A stretch of 29,070 nucleotides of DNA, taken from contig JAHACW010000027.1 in assembly GCA_018375675.1 (NCBI GenBank), positions 1 to 29,070 on the forward strand, written 5' to 3'. A program made the position numbers and the translations under genes. Origin of the DNA: Actinomyces sp. GTDB lineage: Bacteria; Actinomycetota; Actinomycetes; Actinomycetales; Actinomycetaceae. Positions 1 through 9,088 of this stretch are shown in pieces (position 1 is the first letter of the stretch; each line of letters starts with the position of its first letter). The notes beneath the pieces were generated by a model that did not search any database, was not told the origin of the DNA, and worked only from the letters and a program-made list of their open reading frames with translations.

Positions 1-1
1 C

Positions 2-1116
<1,115 letters not shown>

Positions 1117-1117
<1 letters not shown>

Positions 1118-1389
1118 TGGCATCGGGCAAGTCCTTGCAGGTCGAGGTGGTCTCCCACGAGGGACGCCTGTGGCACGGCGCGGCCGCGTCCGTCCAGTTT
1201 CCGACGGTCGACGGAAGCCTCGGCGTGCTGCCGGGGCGTCAGCCCCTCCTCGCTCAGCTGAGCGAGGGAACCGTGACTGTATCGCGCGCGGACGAGGTCG
1301 TGTCCTTCCAGGTCAGTGGGGGATTCGCCTCAGTCGACTCGGATTTCGTCACGGTCGTGGCCGACCACGCTACAGTGGCAGAACAGTAA
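1117..1389 (+). CDS. atpC: ATP synthase F1 subunit epsilon (short form)
   Basis: Epsilon subunit of the F1 central stalk, which couples rotor and catalytic head and can inhibit ATP hydrolysis. The 90-residue product has the N-terminal beta-sandwich pattern: LQVEVVSHEGRLWHGAA, then FPTVDGSLGVLPGRQPLL, then VSGGFASVDSDFVTVVAD. It stops at that domain and lacks the two-helix C-terminal domain that makes many bacterial epsilons about 130 residues long. Short epsilons are known in Actinobacteria, so this is probably natural and not a truncation. The ATG overlaps the atpD stop by one base. The next gene starts 25 bp later, so co-transcription is likely. Confidence 0.95.
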
Positions 1390-1414
1390 GTCGACGCAAC
1401 GCGAGGAGGACCTC

Positions 1415-1819
1415 ATGAGCCTGATGACGATTGTGATCTGGTGTGCGGTTCTCCTCGCGTGCGCGGGGGCGATCCTGTGGGCGTACATGAATGTGCGCGC
1501 CCGCAGGATCGTTTCGCGTTTGGGGGCGTTCCGCTGTTGGTCGCGCCCGGACGTTCACTCGGGGTGGACGGCCGGCATCGGCGTGTACGGCGTCGAGGAC
1601 CTGTCGTGGTATCGACTGGTGGGGTTTACCTTCAAGCCGGTGTATTCGATCCCGCGTCGGGGCATGGAGGTCTCTGCCCCGATTGCGCACTCGGCCGACG
1701 GTTCCGTCGTCGAGGTGCGCTTGGCGTACGGTGACCATCGTTACGAGGTGGCCGTCGAACGCTTGACATATAACGGATTGGTCTCCTGGGTGGAGTCTGG
1801 TCCTCCGCGCCTCGTGTGA
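1415..1819 (+). CDS. DUF2550 family membrane protein
   Basis: A 134-residue protein of the actinobacterial DUF2550 family, which commonly follows atpC; its function is unknown. An N-terminal hydrophobic segment (about residues 4-24, IVIWCAVLLACAGAILWAYM) is followed by arginines and a C-terminal domain rich in W, Y and V (GWTAGIGVYGVEDLSWYRLVGF). The likely topology is one membrane anchor with the C-terminal domain in the cytoplasm (positive-inside inference). ATG at 1415 is chosen because GAGGAGGA at 1402-1409 is an ideal ribosome binding site. The same frame is open further upstream, but that would overlap atpC antagonistically. Assignment rests on sequence pattern and position. Confidence 0.85.
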   Translation: MSLMTIVIWCAVLLACAGAILWAYMNVRARRIVSRLGAFRCWSRPDVHSGWTAGIGVYGVEDLSWYRLVGFTFKPVYSIPRRGMEVSAPIAHSADGSVVEVRLAYGDHRYEVAVERLTYNGLVSWVESGPPRLV

Positions 1820-1829
1820 GCAGGATTGG

Positions 1830-1846
1830 TAAGCTCACGGGGTGCG
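1830..1846 (+). promoter_or_regulatory. candidate -10 box giving a leaderless nucS transcript
   Basis: TAAGCT at 1830-1835 resembles an actinobacterial -10 (TAnnnT) and lies six bases before the GTG start of nucS. No Shine-Dalgarno sequence precedes that GTG. A transcript starting at about 1842 would be leaderless. No convincing -35 is visible. Confidence 0.4.
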
Positions 1847-2534
1847 TATTGTTATTGCTACCTGCACCGTTGATTATTCCGGTCGCCTGAGCGCCCACCT
1901 GGACCCTGCCAAGCGCGTCATCATGCTCAAAGGTGACGGCTCGGTCCTCATCCATTCCGAGGGCGGTTCCTACAAGCCGCTTAACTGGATGACGGCCCCC
2001 TGCACGGTTTCCATGGGGGAACCCGGCGAGGACGAGGAAGGCGTCGAGCAGGTCTGGACGGTTCAGGCCGACAAGACTGACGACAAGCTGATTATCCGCA
2101 TCCACGACGTGATCGCGGATGTCACCGAGGACCTGGGTGTCGACCCCGGCCTCGTGAAGGACGGCGTGGAGGCGCACCTGCAGGAGCTCCTCGCGGAGCA
2201 GGTGCCCCAGATCCTGGGTGAGGGCTGGGAGCTGGTGCGCCGCGAGTTCCCCACGCCCGTGGGCCCGGTGGACCTCATGGTGCGCGACGCCGACGGCAAC
2301 CACGTGGCGATCGAGGTGAAGCGCCGCGGCGGCATCGACGGCGTCGAACAGCTGACGCGCTATCTGTCGCTGCTGGGGCGCGATGCGCTTCTGGGCGACG
2401 TGACCGGTATTTTCGCGGCGCAGGAGATCACGAAGCAGGCGCGCACTCTCGCCGAAGATCGCGGTATCCGCTGCGTGGTCCTGGACTACGACGCGATGCG
2501 CGGTGTGGATGACCCCGAGTCTCGACTGTTCTGA
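1842..2534 (+). CDS. nucS: Endonuclease NucS/EndoMS, non-canonical mismatch repair
   Basis: Mismatch-specific endonuclease that cuts both strands at G-T, G-G and T-T mispairs and replaces MutS/MutL in many Actinobacteria. It acts on chromosomal DNA with the sliding clamp. The 230-residue product has the N-terminal DNA-binding/dimerisation region (residues 1-100, including LNWMTAP) and a C-terminal PD-(D/E)xK nuclease domain: D144 in GPVDLMV, then E158-V-K160 in [10 protein letters not shown], with Q170 and Y174 following. The C-terminus (DDPESRLF) looks like a clamp-binding tail as described for this family, which is inference here. It starts with GTG. Its stop overlaps the ATG of the next gene (TGATG), so the two are translationally coupled. 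Confidence 0.95.
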   Translation: MRIVIATCTVDYSGRLSAHLDPAKRVIMLKGDGSVLIHSEGGSYKPLNWMTAPCTVSMGEPGEDEEGVEQVWTVQADKTDDKLIIRIHDVIADVTEDLGVDPGLVKDGVEAHLQELLAEQVPQILGEGWELVRREFPTPVGPVDLMVRDADGNHVAIEVKRRGGIDGVEQLTRYLSLLGRDALLGDVTGIFAAQEITKQARTLAEDRGIRCVVLDYDAMRGVDDPESRLF

Positions 2535-3640
2535 TGGACGCATCCCTGAGGGTGAGCCTGGGGAGAATTATCGCCCAAGGACTCGTACCTGCGACCGCGG
2601 CGCGCTCGCCGCTTGACGCCGTGAAGAACCTGGCTGCACTGCAAGGTCAGCAGGCGAGCGCGATCCCGTGGGCGATTGGCGTGCGCTGCAAGGGAGTGTC
2701 GCGTGCTCGCGTCGAGGAGTCGTTCGCGCGAGGTGAACTGGTTCGTTCCTGGCCGATGCGCGGTACCGTTCACGTCACGAGTGCCCGTGACCACCATTGG
2801 CTGCGTCGTTTGCTGCGTCACCGGCGTGCGGCCTGGGAACGGCAGGCGCTTTCTCTGGGCCTCGATGATGCTCTCGTCGAGCGTGCGGCGCAGGTTGCGT
2901 GTGACCTGCTGGAGGCCTCGCCCCTGGGAGTGAGCCGCGTCGAGCTTGTCGAGGCGTGGGGCAGTAGTGGGATCGATACAGTGACGGCTTCCTCCTCCCA
3001 GGAAGGGCTACGGCGTCGCCACCTCATCATGCGCCTCAATCTGGATGGTGTGATTACCGCGGGGCCTGTGCGCGCGGGCGAACACCTGATTGTCGACGCG
3101 CGCTCACTTCCGGCCGCTCCCGGAGTCGCGAAGGGAGAGCCTGGGCATGAAGAAGCCCTCGCGGTCCTCGCAGCGCGTTACGCATGGGGGCACGGTCCCA
3201 TCGACGAGGCCGACCTGGCTAGGTGGACCGGGCTGACTCTCACCGAAGCGCGTCGAGCCTTGGCCGGAGCGCGTGTGGCGGGGGAGAGCGTAGGCCTTCC
3301 TCTTGCGGAATATGGAGGTGGTCTGGCTCGCGCAGATCTCGCAGATCTCGTGGAAGACTTGCGCGCTGAGGCGGAGGCGATGCGCGCTCTTCCTTCATTT
3401 GATGAGTTACATGTCGGCTACAGGGACCGCTCCTGCCTGACGGATGAGGCCGGGGAGGCGTTGATCTGTCCGGCGAAGAACGGCATGTTCCGTCCAATCG
3501 TCGTCGAGGGTGGTCGAGTGGTGGCCGTGAGAGCACCGGGGCGCGAGATTGTGATGGTGAAGGGATACGAGTCGCGGCAACGACTTGCTGCGCGTGCGTT
3601 TGACGACTGGGAGAAATGGTTGTCCGAGACACAGCAGTGA
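2534..3640 (+). CDS. winged-helix protein of the AlkZ/YcaQ-like DNA glycosylase superfamily (HTH_42)
   Basis: A 368-residue member of the winged-helix family (Pfam HTH_42) that includes AlkZ and YcaQ, glycosylases that unhook interstrand crosslinks and bulky alkylated bases. The N-terminus matches the family pattern: LGRIIAQGL, then LAALQGQQASAIPWAIGVRC. The Q37-G-Q39 pair sits where the catalytic QxQ motif of AlkZ is placed, although the middle residue is usually hydrophobic and here is Gly. Further family-like patches are LVRSWPMRGTVHVT, ARYAWGHGPIDEADLARWTGL and a C-terminal beta region ending near PGREIVMVKGYESR. Its start overlaps the nucS stop. A repair role is inferred from fold and neighbour; the substrate is unknown. 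Many members lack tested activity. Confidence 0.8.
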   Translation: MDASLRVSLGRIIAQGLVPATAARSPLDAVKNLAALQGQQASAIPWAIGVRCKGVSRARVEESFARGELVRSWPMRGTVHVTSARDHHWLRRLLRHRRAAWERQALSLGLDDALVERAAQVACDLLEASPLGVSRVELVEAWGSSGIDTVTASSSQEGLRRRHLIMRLNLDGVITAGPVRAGEHLIVDARSLPAAPGVAKGEPGHEEALAVLAARYAWGHGPIDEADLARWTGLTLTEARRALAGARVAGESVGLPLAEYGGGLARADLADLVEDLRAEAEAMRALPSFDELHVGYRDRSCLTDEAGEALICPAKNGMFRPIVVEGGRVVAVRAPGREIVMVKGYESRQRLAARAFDDWEKWLSETQQ

Positions 3641-3654
3641 AGTGTCAGGTGTGC

Positions 3655-3667
3655 CACAATTAATGCA
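3655..3667 (+). promoter_or_regulatory. candidate -10 box for a leaderless nagA transcript
   Basis: CACAAT at 3655-3660 matches four of six bases of TATAAT and ends six bases before the nagA ATG. No ribosome binding site precedes the ATG, and 26 bp separate it from the previous stop. A good -35 was not found. Confidence 0.35.
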
Positions 3668-4857
3668 TGACTACTTCTGTGTTGCGTGGCCGTCTGGTTC
3701 TCGAAGATACCGTCGTTGAGGATGGAATTATCGAGTTCGACGGCGCCACTATTACCCGTGTGTGTCCCGTTTCCGAGTACGAGGGCGAGGCGCCCGAGGC
3801 CAGCGATGCGACCTACCTGCCCGGCCTCGTCGATGTGCACTGCCACGGCGGCGGCGGAGAGTCCTTCCCCAACGCCGAAACCGCCGAGGAAGCCCTTGTT
3901 GCTGTCCTCGAGCATCGCCGTCACGGTACGACTTCCCTGGTCGCATCCTGCGTGACCGCCTCCGCCGAGGTGCTGCGTGCGCGCGCAAAGACCCTGGCTG
4001 AGCTGGCGAAGGCCGACGAGCTCGCCGGTATCCACTTCGAGGGTCCCTTCGTCTCCCACGAGCGCTGCGGCGCCCAGGATCCGACGTTTATCGTCGATCC
4101 CGACGCGGACCTGACGCGCACCCTCATCGAGGACTGCCAGGGCTACGCGCTGTCCATGACGCTTGCCCCCGAGAAGCCGGGCGCCTACGGACCCGGCTCG
4201 GTCGCCGAGGCCCTCATTGACGGGGGAGCGCTGCCGTCGTGGGGACACACCGATTCCAACTCGGTGAAGGCTCGCGAGGCCCTGGCCTACTCGCGTGAGC
4301 GTTTCGCGCAGGTGGAGACCAAGCGCGGCCCCCGTGCGACGATCACCCACCTGTTCAACGGCATGCGTCCGTTGCACCACCGCGACACCGGCCCGATCGC
4401 CGAGTTCCTCTCGGATGCAGCGCGCGGTGGAGCCGTCGCCGAGCTGATCTGCGACTCCATCCACGTCGATCCTTCGCTCGTGCGCGACGTGTACGAGCTG
4501 GTGGGCCGTGAGCACGTCGTGCTCATTACCGACGCAATGGCTGCCGCCGGCATGGCCGACGGGCAGTACACACTCGGCCCCCAGGACGTCATCGTGAAGG
4601 ACGGTGTCGCTCGTCTGGCTCACGGTAACTCCATCGCCGGCGGTACGGCACACCTCATGGACTGCGTGCGCGTCGCCGTCACCAAGGGCGGGATCCCGCT
4701 GGTCGACGCCGTGTACATGGCCTCCGTTCAGGGAGCCACCATCCTGGGCGACGATACGATCGGCTCGCTCGCGGCCGGAAAGAAGGCCGACATCGTCGAG
4801 GTCGACTCTGACCTCGCCGTGCGCCGCGTCTGGCGACGTGGCACTGTGGTTGCGTGA
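3667..4857 (+). CDS. nagA: N-acetylglucosamine-6-phosphate deacetylase
   Basis: Cytoplasmic amidohydrolase that converts GlcNAc-6-phosphate to glucosamine-6-phosphate and acetate, feeding amino sugars into glycolysis or wall synthesis. The 396-residue length is normal. Metal and catalytic residues are visible in order: H58 and H60 in LPGLVDVHCHGGGG, E125 in GIHFEGPF, H194 in SWGHTDS, H228 in THLFNGMRPLHHRDTG and D289 in LITDAMAAAG. The C-terminal beta strands (AAGKKADIVEVDSDLAVRRVW) complete the composite domain. No nagB or GlcNAc transporter is in the window, so this is not a nag operon. A small zinc-ribbon-like gene overlaps its stop (GTGA). The absence of a ribosome binding site suggests a leaderless start. 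Confidence 0.96.
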   Translation: MTTSVLRGRLVLEDTVVEDGIIEFDGATITRVCPVSEYEGEAPEASDATYLPGLVDVHCHGGGGESFPNAETAEEALVAVLEHRRHGTTSLVASCVTASAEVLRARAKTLAELAKADELAGIHFEGPFVSHERCGAQDPTFIVDPDADLTRTLIEDCQGYALSMTLAPEKPGAYGPGSVAEALIDGGALPSWGHTDSNSVKAREALAYSRERFAQVETKRGPRATITHLFNGMRPLHHRDTGPIAEFLSDAARGGAVAELICDSIHVDPSLVRDVYELVGREHVVLITDAMAAAGMADGQYTLGPQDVIVKDGVARLAHGNSIAGGTAHLMDCVRVAVTKGGIPLVDAVYMASVQGATILGDDTIGSLAAGKKADIVEVDSDLAVRRVWRRGTVVA

Positions 4858-5150
4858 GAGGCAAACGAAGCAAGAAACGACCGTGGGGCGAGGCGCGTCC
4901 ATTGCAGATGGACCGCCTCGCCTCCGTGCCGCGTACGGAACGTGGCCCTGACGGCGGCGATTATCAGGTGCGCCGCCTGCCCGGTTCAGCGAAGGAATAC
5001 ACCTGTCCGGCCTGCTTGCGTCCGATTCCCGCGGGGACAGCGCACGTCGTCGCGTGGCCCGAAGAAGCACCCTTCGGCCTGCCGCAGGGGGTCGAGGGGC
5101 GTCGCCACTGGCACTCGGAGTGCTGGCGGCGAGGACTGCGTCCCCTGTAA
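4854..5150 (+). CDS. small conserved actinobacterial protein with Cys/His metal-binding pattern
   Basis: A 98-residue protein of a family widespread in Actinobacteria and often labelled 'ATP/GTP-binding protein' in databases, a label nothing here supports. A basic N-terminus (MRGKRSKKRPWGE) leads to a patch around RTERGPDGGDYQVRRL, then C51-x2-C54 (YTCPACLRPIPAG), HVVAWPEE, and H85-x-H87-x2-C90 in RRHWHSECW. The Cys/His spacing suggests one bound zinc (inference). It starts with GTG overlapping the nagA stop (GTGA), so it is probably translated by coupling. Its function is not known. The basic tail makes nucleic-acid binding conceivable. Confidence 0.8.
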   Translation: MRGKRSKKRPWGEARPLQMDRLASVPRTERGPDGGDYQVRRLPGSAKEYTCPACLRPIPAGTAHVVAWPEEAPFGLPQGVEGRRHWHSECWRRGLRPL

Positions 5151-5159
5151 TGCGCGGAT

Positions 5160-5171
5160 GTGATGCATCAC
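5160..5171. repeat. 12-bp perfect palindrome in the intergenic region
   Basis: GTGATGCATCAC is a perfect dyad nine bases after the stop of the 98-aa gene and upstream of the putative promoter (TAAAGT at 5212-5217) of the next gene. Operator-sized, but only one copy was seen. It may be chance. Confidence 0.35.
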
Positions 5172-5266
5172 TGCCCCGCGTGCGAATTCGGCCGTCAACG
5201 GGGTTAGCACGTAAAGTGGAGCCTGAAGAATGCCCGCAGTGTGGGTGTTGGACGTGAGGAGCAACC

Positions 5267-6766
5267 GTGGAACTCTTTAAGCGATACGTGGCGGCATCGT
5301 CGATGGGCGTTGTGGCTCTCGTATGCGTGCTCGTCGGGCTGCTCGGTGTGACCGTGCTGCGGCCGCCGACGCATCAGGTCTCGTCGGTCGTGTCTGCGAC
5401 CGATCTGATCATGACGCGCGGCAACGTGCTGTCGATCGTGAAGGACGACGTGACGGTCACCGCGACGTCGAAGTCGGGTGCGCCCGTGACGCTGAGTATC
5501 GGCACCACGCAGGACGTCAAGGGTTGGATCGGCGACGCCGCCTACACCGAGGTCATCGGCGTGGAGTCCGACCGTACGAAGCTGAAGGCCGAGTCGCACG
5601 ATGCGATTGGCCCGTCTCGCGTCCCGTCGCCCAGCCCGGCCCAGTCCGGAGCACAGTCGGGCGTCCAGTCCGGTGCGCAGCCCCTCGCCGAGCCGTCGTC
5701 CGCCGACCTCGTGCAGCAGCTGGCCTCCTCCGACATGTGGTTCAAGCAGGCCAGCGGTGAGGGCACCGTGAGCCTGGACCTCGAAAACGTTCCGTCGGGT
5801 CGTTCCGCTCTTGCTGCGTCGGCCGCTGGCCCCGGCGACCTGACGCTGACGCTGACCTGGAAGGTCGAGCAGACCAACACCCTCGCCATCATTGCGTTCC
5901 TCGCCGCCTGCGTCTTCGCGCTGATTGCCCTCGCGCTGTTCCTCACGCGTTGGCAGCTGCTGCGTCTGCGTAAGATTCGCGAGGCCCGCATCGAGGAGCG
6001 CCGTAAGGCCGATTCCCTCGAGACCTCCTCGATCAACTCCGCCGCCGTCGCCGAGCGCATTGCGGCCGCCCGTGAGGCTGCCCCGGTGGCCGTCGCGGCA
6101 TCCGAGCCGGCAAAGGCCGACGAGCCATCCGTGGATGAGACGGAGCAGCGTGAGGCTGAGGCCGACGAGCAGCCCGACGACAACGCTCCCACGTGGGGCG
6201 CTGCCGCCTTCGCGTCCGGGAAGAACGACGCCGAGGATGCTGAAGCTCCCGTCGCAGAGGTCGACGAGGCCGTGGCCGACGAGGCCGTGGCCGAGGATGA
6301 CGCCGAGGTCGCGCCCGCTGACGAGGCCCCCGCGCAGCCCGCCGAGGCCTCGGACGTGAACGCCGAGCAGGCACAGCCCTCCATCGATACCTCCGACGAG
6401 TACGTCCCGGATCCGCTGACCGACACCTTCGAGCGTCGCGGCCGCCACGGCCTCGACAATGGTCCGATCGATCAGGACCCGCCGGAGCGCGCCACGACCG
6501 ACACCGGCGTCATCGATCTGTCCGGTATCCGCGGTGGCCGCACGCTGCCGTCGCGCCGCGCCCTGCGCGAAGCCCGCAACAACGGCGAGCAGGTCGTCGT
6601 GGTGGACGGCCAGGAATTCAACACGGGCCTCATCCCGGTGACGCGTCCTCGGGGCGCTGAGCAGGCTCCCGCGCCGACGTCGGCCCCCGATGACGACGCA
6701 TCCTCGACGGGCGGCTGGACCTCGATCATGTCCGGCTGGCTGAAGGACCGCCAGGAAGGTAAGTGA
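5267..6766 (+). CDS. two-TM membrane protein with acidic Ala/Glu-rich cytoplasmic tail
   Basis: Unrecognised 499-residue protein. Hydrophobic segment 1 spans about residues 12-32 and segment 2 about 206-227. Between them is an external region of about 170 residues containing GNVLSIVKDDVTVTATSKSG and a Ser/Gly/Gln stretch SGAQSGVQSGAQ (127-138). After segment 2 comes RWQLLRLRKIREARIEERRK, a basic stretch fixing the C-terminus in the cytoplasm, then a long disordered-looking tail rich in Ala, Glu, Asp and Pro (about 260-385). A short conserved-looking end follows (SRRALREARNNGEQVVVVDG). GTG 5267 is supported by GAGGAGC at 5256-5262. The stop overlaps the lipoprotein ATG, so both are probably made together and may form an envelope complex (inference). 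Confidence 0.85.
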   Translation: MELFKRYVAASSMGVVALVCVLVGLLGVTVLRPPTHQVSSVVSATDLIMTRGNVLSIVKDDVTVTATSKSGAPVTLSIGTTQDVKGWIGDAAYTEVIGVESDRTKLKAESHDAIGPSRVPSPSPAQSGAQSGVQSGAQPLAEPSSADLVQQLASSDMWFKQASGEGTVSLDLENVPSGRSALAASAAGPGDLTLTLTWKVEQTNTLAIIAFLAACVFALIALALFLTRWQLLRLRKIREARIEERRKADSLETSSINSAAVAERIAAAREAAPVAVAASEPAKADEPSVDETEQREAEADEQPDDNAPTWGAAAFASGKNDAEDAEAPVAEVDEAVADEAVAEDDAEVAPADEAPAQPAEASDVNAEQAQPSIDTSDEYVPDPLTDTFERRGRHGLDNGPIDQDPPERATTDTGVIDLSGIRGGRTLPSRRALREARNNGEQVVVVDGQEFNTGLIPVTRPRGAEQAPAPTSAPDDDASSTGGWTSIMSGWLKDRQEGK

Positions 6767-7764
6767 TGAAACGACGTACCCTCGCCGCCGCTGCGGCCGC
6801 CCTACTGATGACTTCCGCGCTGGGGATGAGCGCGTGCTCGAATGAGATCGTCGCCCAGTCGGGTGAGGAGGCGCAGAGCGCCGCGAACCTCGACCTCGAG
6901 CGCATCTCGTCCGTGCTCGATGCGACCGGTAAGGCCATGACGACGGCCGACGAGTCGCTGAATGCCCAGGACCTGTCCGGACGCGTCTCCCAGGGAGCCC
7001 TGGCGTTCCGCACGGCTCAGTACGCGTACGCCACGGCCTCGGGCCAGGCCCCTCAGGCCCTGGACTTCACGCCGGCCTCGCTGGCCATCACGAACTCCGA
7101 CTCCTGGCCTCGTGCGATCTTCAATATCTCCGAGTCCTCCTCGACGGCCCTGCCCGTGGTGCAGGTCTACGTGCAGGATTCCGCGCGTTCGGACTACCAG
7201 CTGACGAACTACGCTCGTCTCCTGGGCGGTACCCAGCTGACCCTGCCCCCCGTGGGAACCGGTTCGGCCTACGTGACCGGTACTTCCGAGGGCTTCGCGG
7301 TGAGCCCTGAAGCTGCGCTCGCTCAGTACATCACGATGCTGAACTCGGGCAACCAGGACACGACGCAGTTCGTCGCTGACGACTTCACGAAGACCTACCT
7401 GTCGAACGTCAGCGATTTGAACTCCTCGGTGAGTGCTGCCGGCAGCGTGACCGCCGCGGCGACCGCGACGGATTACCCGATCTCCGGCCTGGTGCTCCAG
7501 GACGGCTCCGCTTTGGTTGCGGCCAACTTCAAGTTCACGCTGACCTACCAGCGTACGGTCGCGGGCGCGACCATGAACCTGGGCGGTAAGACGGCGACGA
7601 TGAGTGCTGATGGCACGACTGTCGAAGGCACCGCTACTGCGGAGTACCTGGCGACGATCCTGATGCGCATTCCGTCGAAGACTGCGGGGGGACTTCCCCA
7701 GATCGTTGGCGGCGAGTACGCCATTGTGTCCGTGGCGCTCGATCCTTCGTCGAGCCCGGGCTGA
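6766..7764 (+). CDS. predicted lipoprotein
   Basis: Unrecognised 332-residue exported protein. The N-terminus has a basic MKRR, an Ala/Leu-rich core and a lipobox-like end M-S-A-C24 followed by SNE, so Cys24 is probably lipidated and the protein anchored outside the membrane. The mature part has helical N-terminal sequence (NLDLERISSVLDATGKAMTTADESL) and a later stretch (SPEAALAQYITMLNSG, then VADDFTKTYLSN) that could be an NTF2-like or similar alpha+beta fold; that is a guess. ATG 6766 is preferred over in-frame GTG 6763 because AGGAAGG at 6753-6759 is then better spaced. It overlaps the stop of the preceding two-TM gene by one base, suggesting a shared function. Confidence 0.85.
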   Translation: MKRRTLAAAAAALLMTSALGMSACSNEIVAQSGEEAQSAANLDLERISSVLDATGKAMTTADESLNAQDLSGRVSQGALAFRTAQYAYATASGQAPQALDFTPASLAITNSDSWPRAIFNISESSSTALPVVQVYVQDSARSDYQLTNYARLLGGTQLTLPPVGTGSAYVTGTSEGFAVSPEAALAQYITMLNSGNQDTTQFVADDFTKTYLSNVSDLNSSVSAAGSVTAAATATDYPISGLVLQDGSALVAANFKFTLTYQRTVAGATMNLGGKTATMSADGTTVEGTATAEYLATILMRIPSKTAGGLPQIVGGEYAIVSVALDPSSSPG

Positions 7765-7783
7765 TTTTCACCCACAGCGCACA

Positions 7784-7818
7784 CGTCGTCCCCGCGGCTT
7801 AGAGTCGTGGGGACGACG
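7784..7818 (+). terminator. 10-bp stem-loop after the lipoprotein gene
   Basis: CGTCGTCCCC (7784-7793) pairs perfectly with GGGGACGACG (7809-7818) across a 15-base loop. No clear T run follows, so it may be a U-less terminator or a leader structure of the following thioredoxin-like gene, whose ATG is 46 bp further on. Confidence 0.5.
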
Positions 7819-7863
7819 CATATCATCGTTCTTAGTAACAACTGTTTTGACGAAGAGGACACC

Positions 7864-8766
7864 ATGACCACGCCTGACCCTCGTCCCGCATCCGAGGCGA
7901 CGCCCATGCCCGCAGACTCGCACGGCGCAGTCGACCTGTCGGCACGTTCAAGCGCACCCGCTCCCGAGGAGTCTGCCGCTCCCGCAGCGGGGGAGGGCCT
8001 GCACATCCCGCTCATCACCACCACGGACGAGGAGAACTTCCAGGACGTCATGTCCACATCCCAGGCCGTGCCGGTCATCATGGTCATGTGGTCTCCGCGC
8101 TCGCTTGAATCCAAGCCGACACTGGCCATGCTCGAAGAGATCGCGCGCGAGCAGGCGGGCAAGTTCCAGCTGGTCGAGGTCGACATCGACAAGGCCCCCG
8201 CAATCGCCCAGGCATTCCAGATCCAGGGCGTGCCCACGGTCGTCGCCCTCGTCGGCGGGCGTCCGGTTCCGCTGTTCCAGGGTGCGGCAGCGAAGGAACA
8301 GGTGCTCCCCATCGTGACGCAGGTGCTCGAGGCCGCCGCGCAGATGGGCGTCACCGCACGTATTGCTGTGGCCGCTGAGGACACCGTCGCCCCCACCCCG
8401 CCCGAGCATGAGGCCCCCCGGGCCGCCGAGGCCGCTGGGAACCTTGACGCGGCCATCGCCGGCTGGGAGAAGGTTATCGAGCTGAATCCGCGCGACGAGG
8501 ACGCGAAGTCTCACCTGTCCCGCGTGCGTTTCGCGGCGCGCGCCGCGCAGGCCGATGCCGCCGATCCTGCGGCCCGCGCGGATGCCATGTTCGCTGCGGG
8601 CGACGCCGCTGGAGCCTTCGACGTGCTGCTCGATCTGTTGGCGGCTACGAAGGATGACGAGGAGCGCGACGCTCTGCGCCTGCGTCTCCTGGACCTCTTC
8701 CGGGTCGCGGGATCGACGCCCGAGGTCTCCAAGGCCCGCACGCGCCTGGCGATGCTCCTCATGTGA
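7864..8766 (+). CDS. YbbN-type thioredoxin-fold/TPR protein lacking the CxxC motif
   Basis: A 300-residue cytoplasmic protein with a Pro/Ala-rich N-terminal extension (1-45), a thioredoxin fold (about 50-165) and a helical TPR-like C-terminal domain (EAAGNLDAAIAGWEKVIELNPRD onward). The order fits the YbbN/CnoX co-chaperone family. The active-site segment reads W76-S-P-R-S80 where thioredoxins have WCGPC, so both cysteines are absent and disulfide exchange is not expected. The rest of the fold is intact (FQLVEVDIDKAP, FQIQGVPTVVAL with the cis-Pro). A chaperone-type holdase role is inferred. ATG 7864 is chosen for GAAGAGGA at 7852-7859. The frame is open from about 7807, but that would start inside the upstream hairpin. 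Confidence 0.88.
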   Translation: MTTPDPRPASEATPMPADSHGAVDLSARSSAPAPEESAAPAAGEGLHIPLITTTDEENFQDVMSTSQAVPVIMVMWSPRSLESKPTLAMLEEIAREQAGKFQLVEVDIDKAPAIAQAFQIQGVPTVVALVGGRPVPLFQGAAAKEQVLPIVTQVLEAAAQMGVTARIAVAAEDTVAPTPPEHEAPRAAEAAGNLDAAIAGWEKVIELNPRDEDAKSHLSRVRFAARAAQADAADPAARADAMFAAGDAAGAFDVLLDLLAATKDDEERDALRLRLLDLFRVAGSTPEVSKARTRLAMLLM

Positions 8767-8808
8767 TACCGTCGTGCACACGCACAGTTGCGGAGAGGGG
8801 CCGTCATC

Positions 8809-8982
8809 ATGGCAGCATGGATCATCGTCGCAGTCGTGTTCGTCTTGGTCGTCGTGTGGTACGGATGGCATTCCACGCACAACGAACTGACGAAGAAGAT
8901 CAACCGCGAGACCGATCCGGAGGCCAGGCGCGAACTGATCAAGCTGCAAGGGCAGATCGACCGGGGGAGGGCGGGCTTCTAA
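8809..8982 (+). CDS. small single-TM membrane protein
   Basis: A 57-residue protein not assigned to a family. A membrane segment (about residues 3-21, WIIVAVVFVLVVVWYGW) is followed by a charged amphipathic helix-like tail (ELTKKINRETDPEARRELIKLQGQIDRGRAGF). The start is supported by GGAGAGGGG at 8792-8800. It follows the YbbN-like gene by 42 bp and is followed by a strong hairpin, so it is probably the last gene of that unit. Codon use matches its neighbours, supporting a real gene. Confidence 0.75.
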   Translation: MAAWIIVAVVFVLVVVWYGWHSTHNELTKKINRETDPEARRELIKLQGQIDRGRAGF

Positions 8983-9037
8983 AGCTCGCACACTGCCGCG
9001 TACGCCAGCTCGGCACCTTGACGACGAGGCAACGGAT

Positions 9038-9069
9038 GAGGCCGGAGCAGGAATCCCTGCTCCGGCCTC
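9038..9069. terminator. 13-bp hairpin between convergent genes
   Basis: GAGGCCGGAGCAG (9038-9050) pairs perfectly with CTGCTCCGGCCTC (9057-9069), loop of six bases. It lies between the 57-aa gene (plus) and glgB (minus), so it can end transcription from both sides. T runs are weak. Confidence 0.75.
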
Positions 9070-9088
9070 GTCGTATCAGCCTACGGCG

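Noticed and set aside
5230..5280. Possible 16-codon upstream ORF overlapping the start of the two-TM gene
   Set aside because: No ribosome binding site of quality and no attenuation-type codon run; likely chance.
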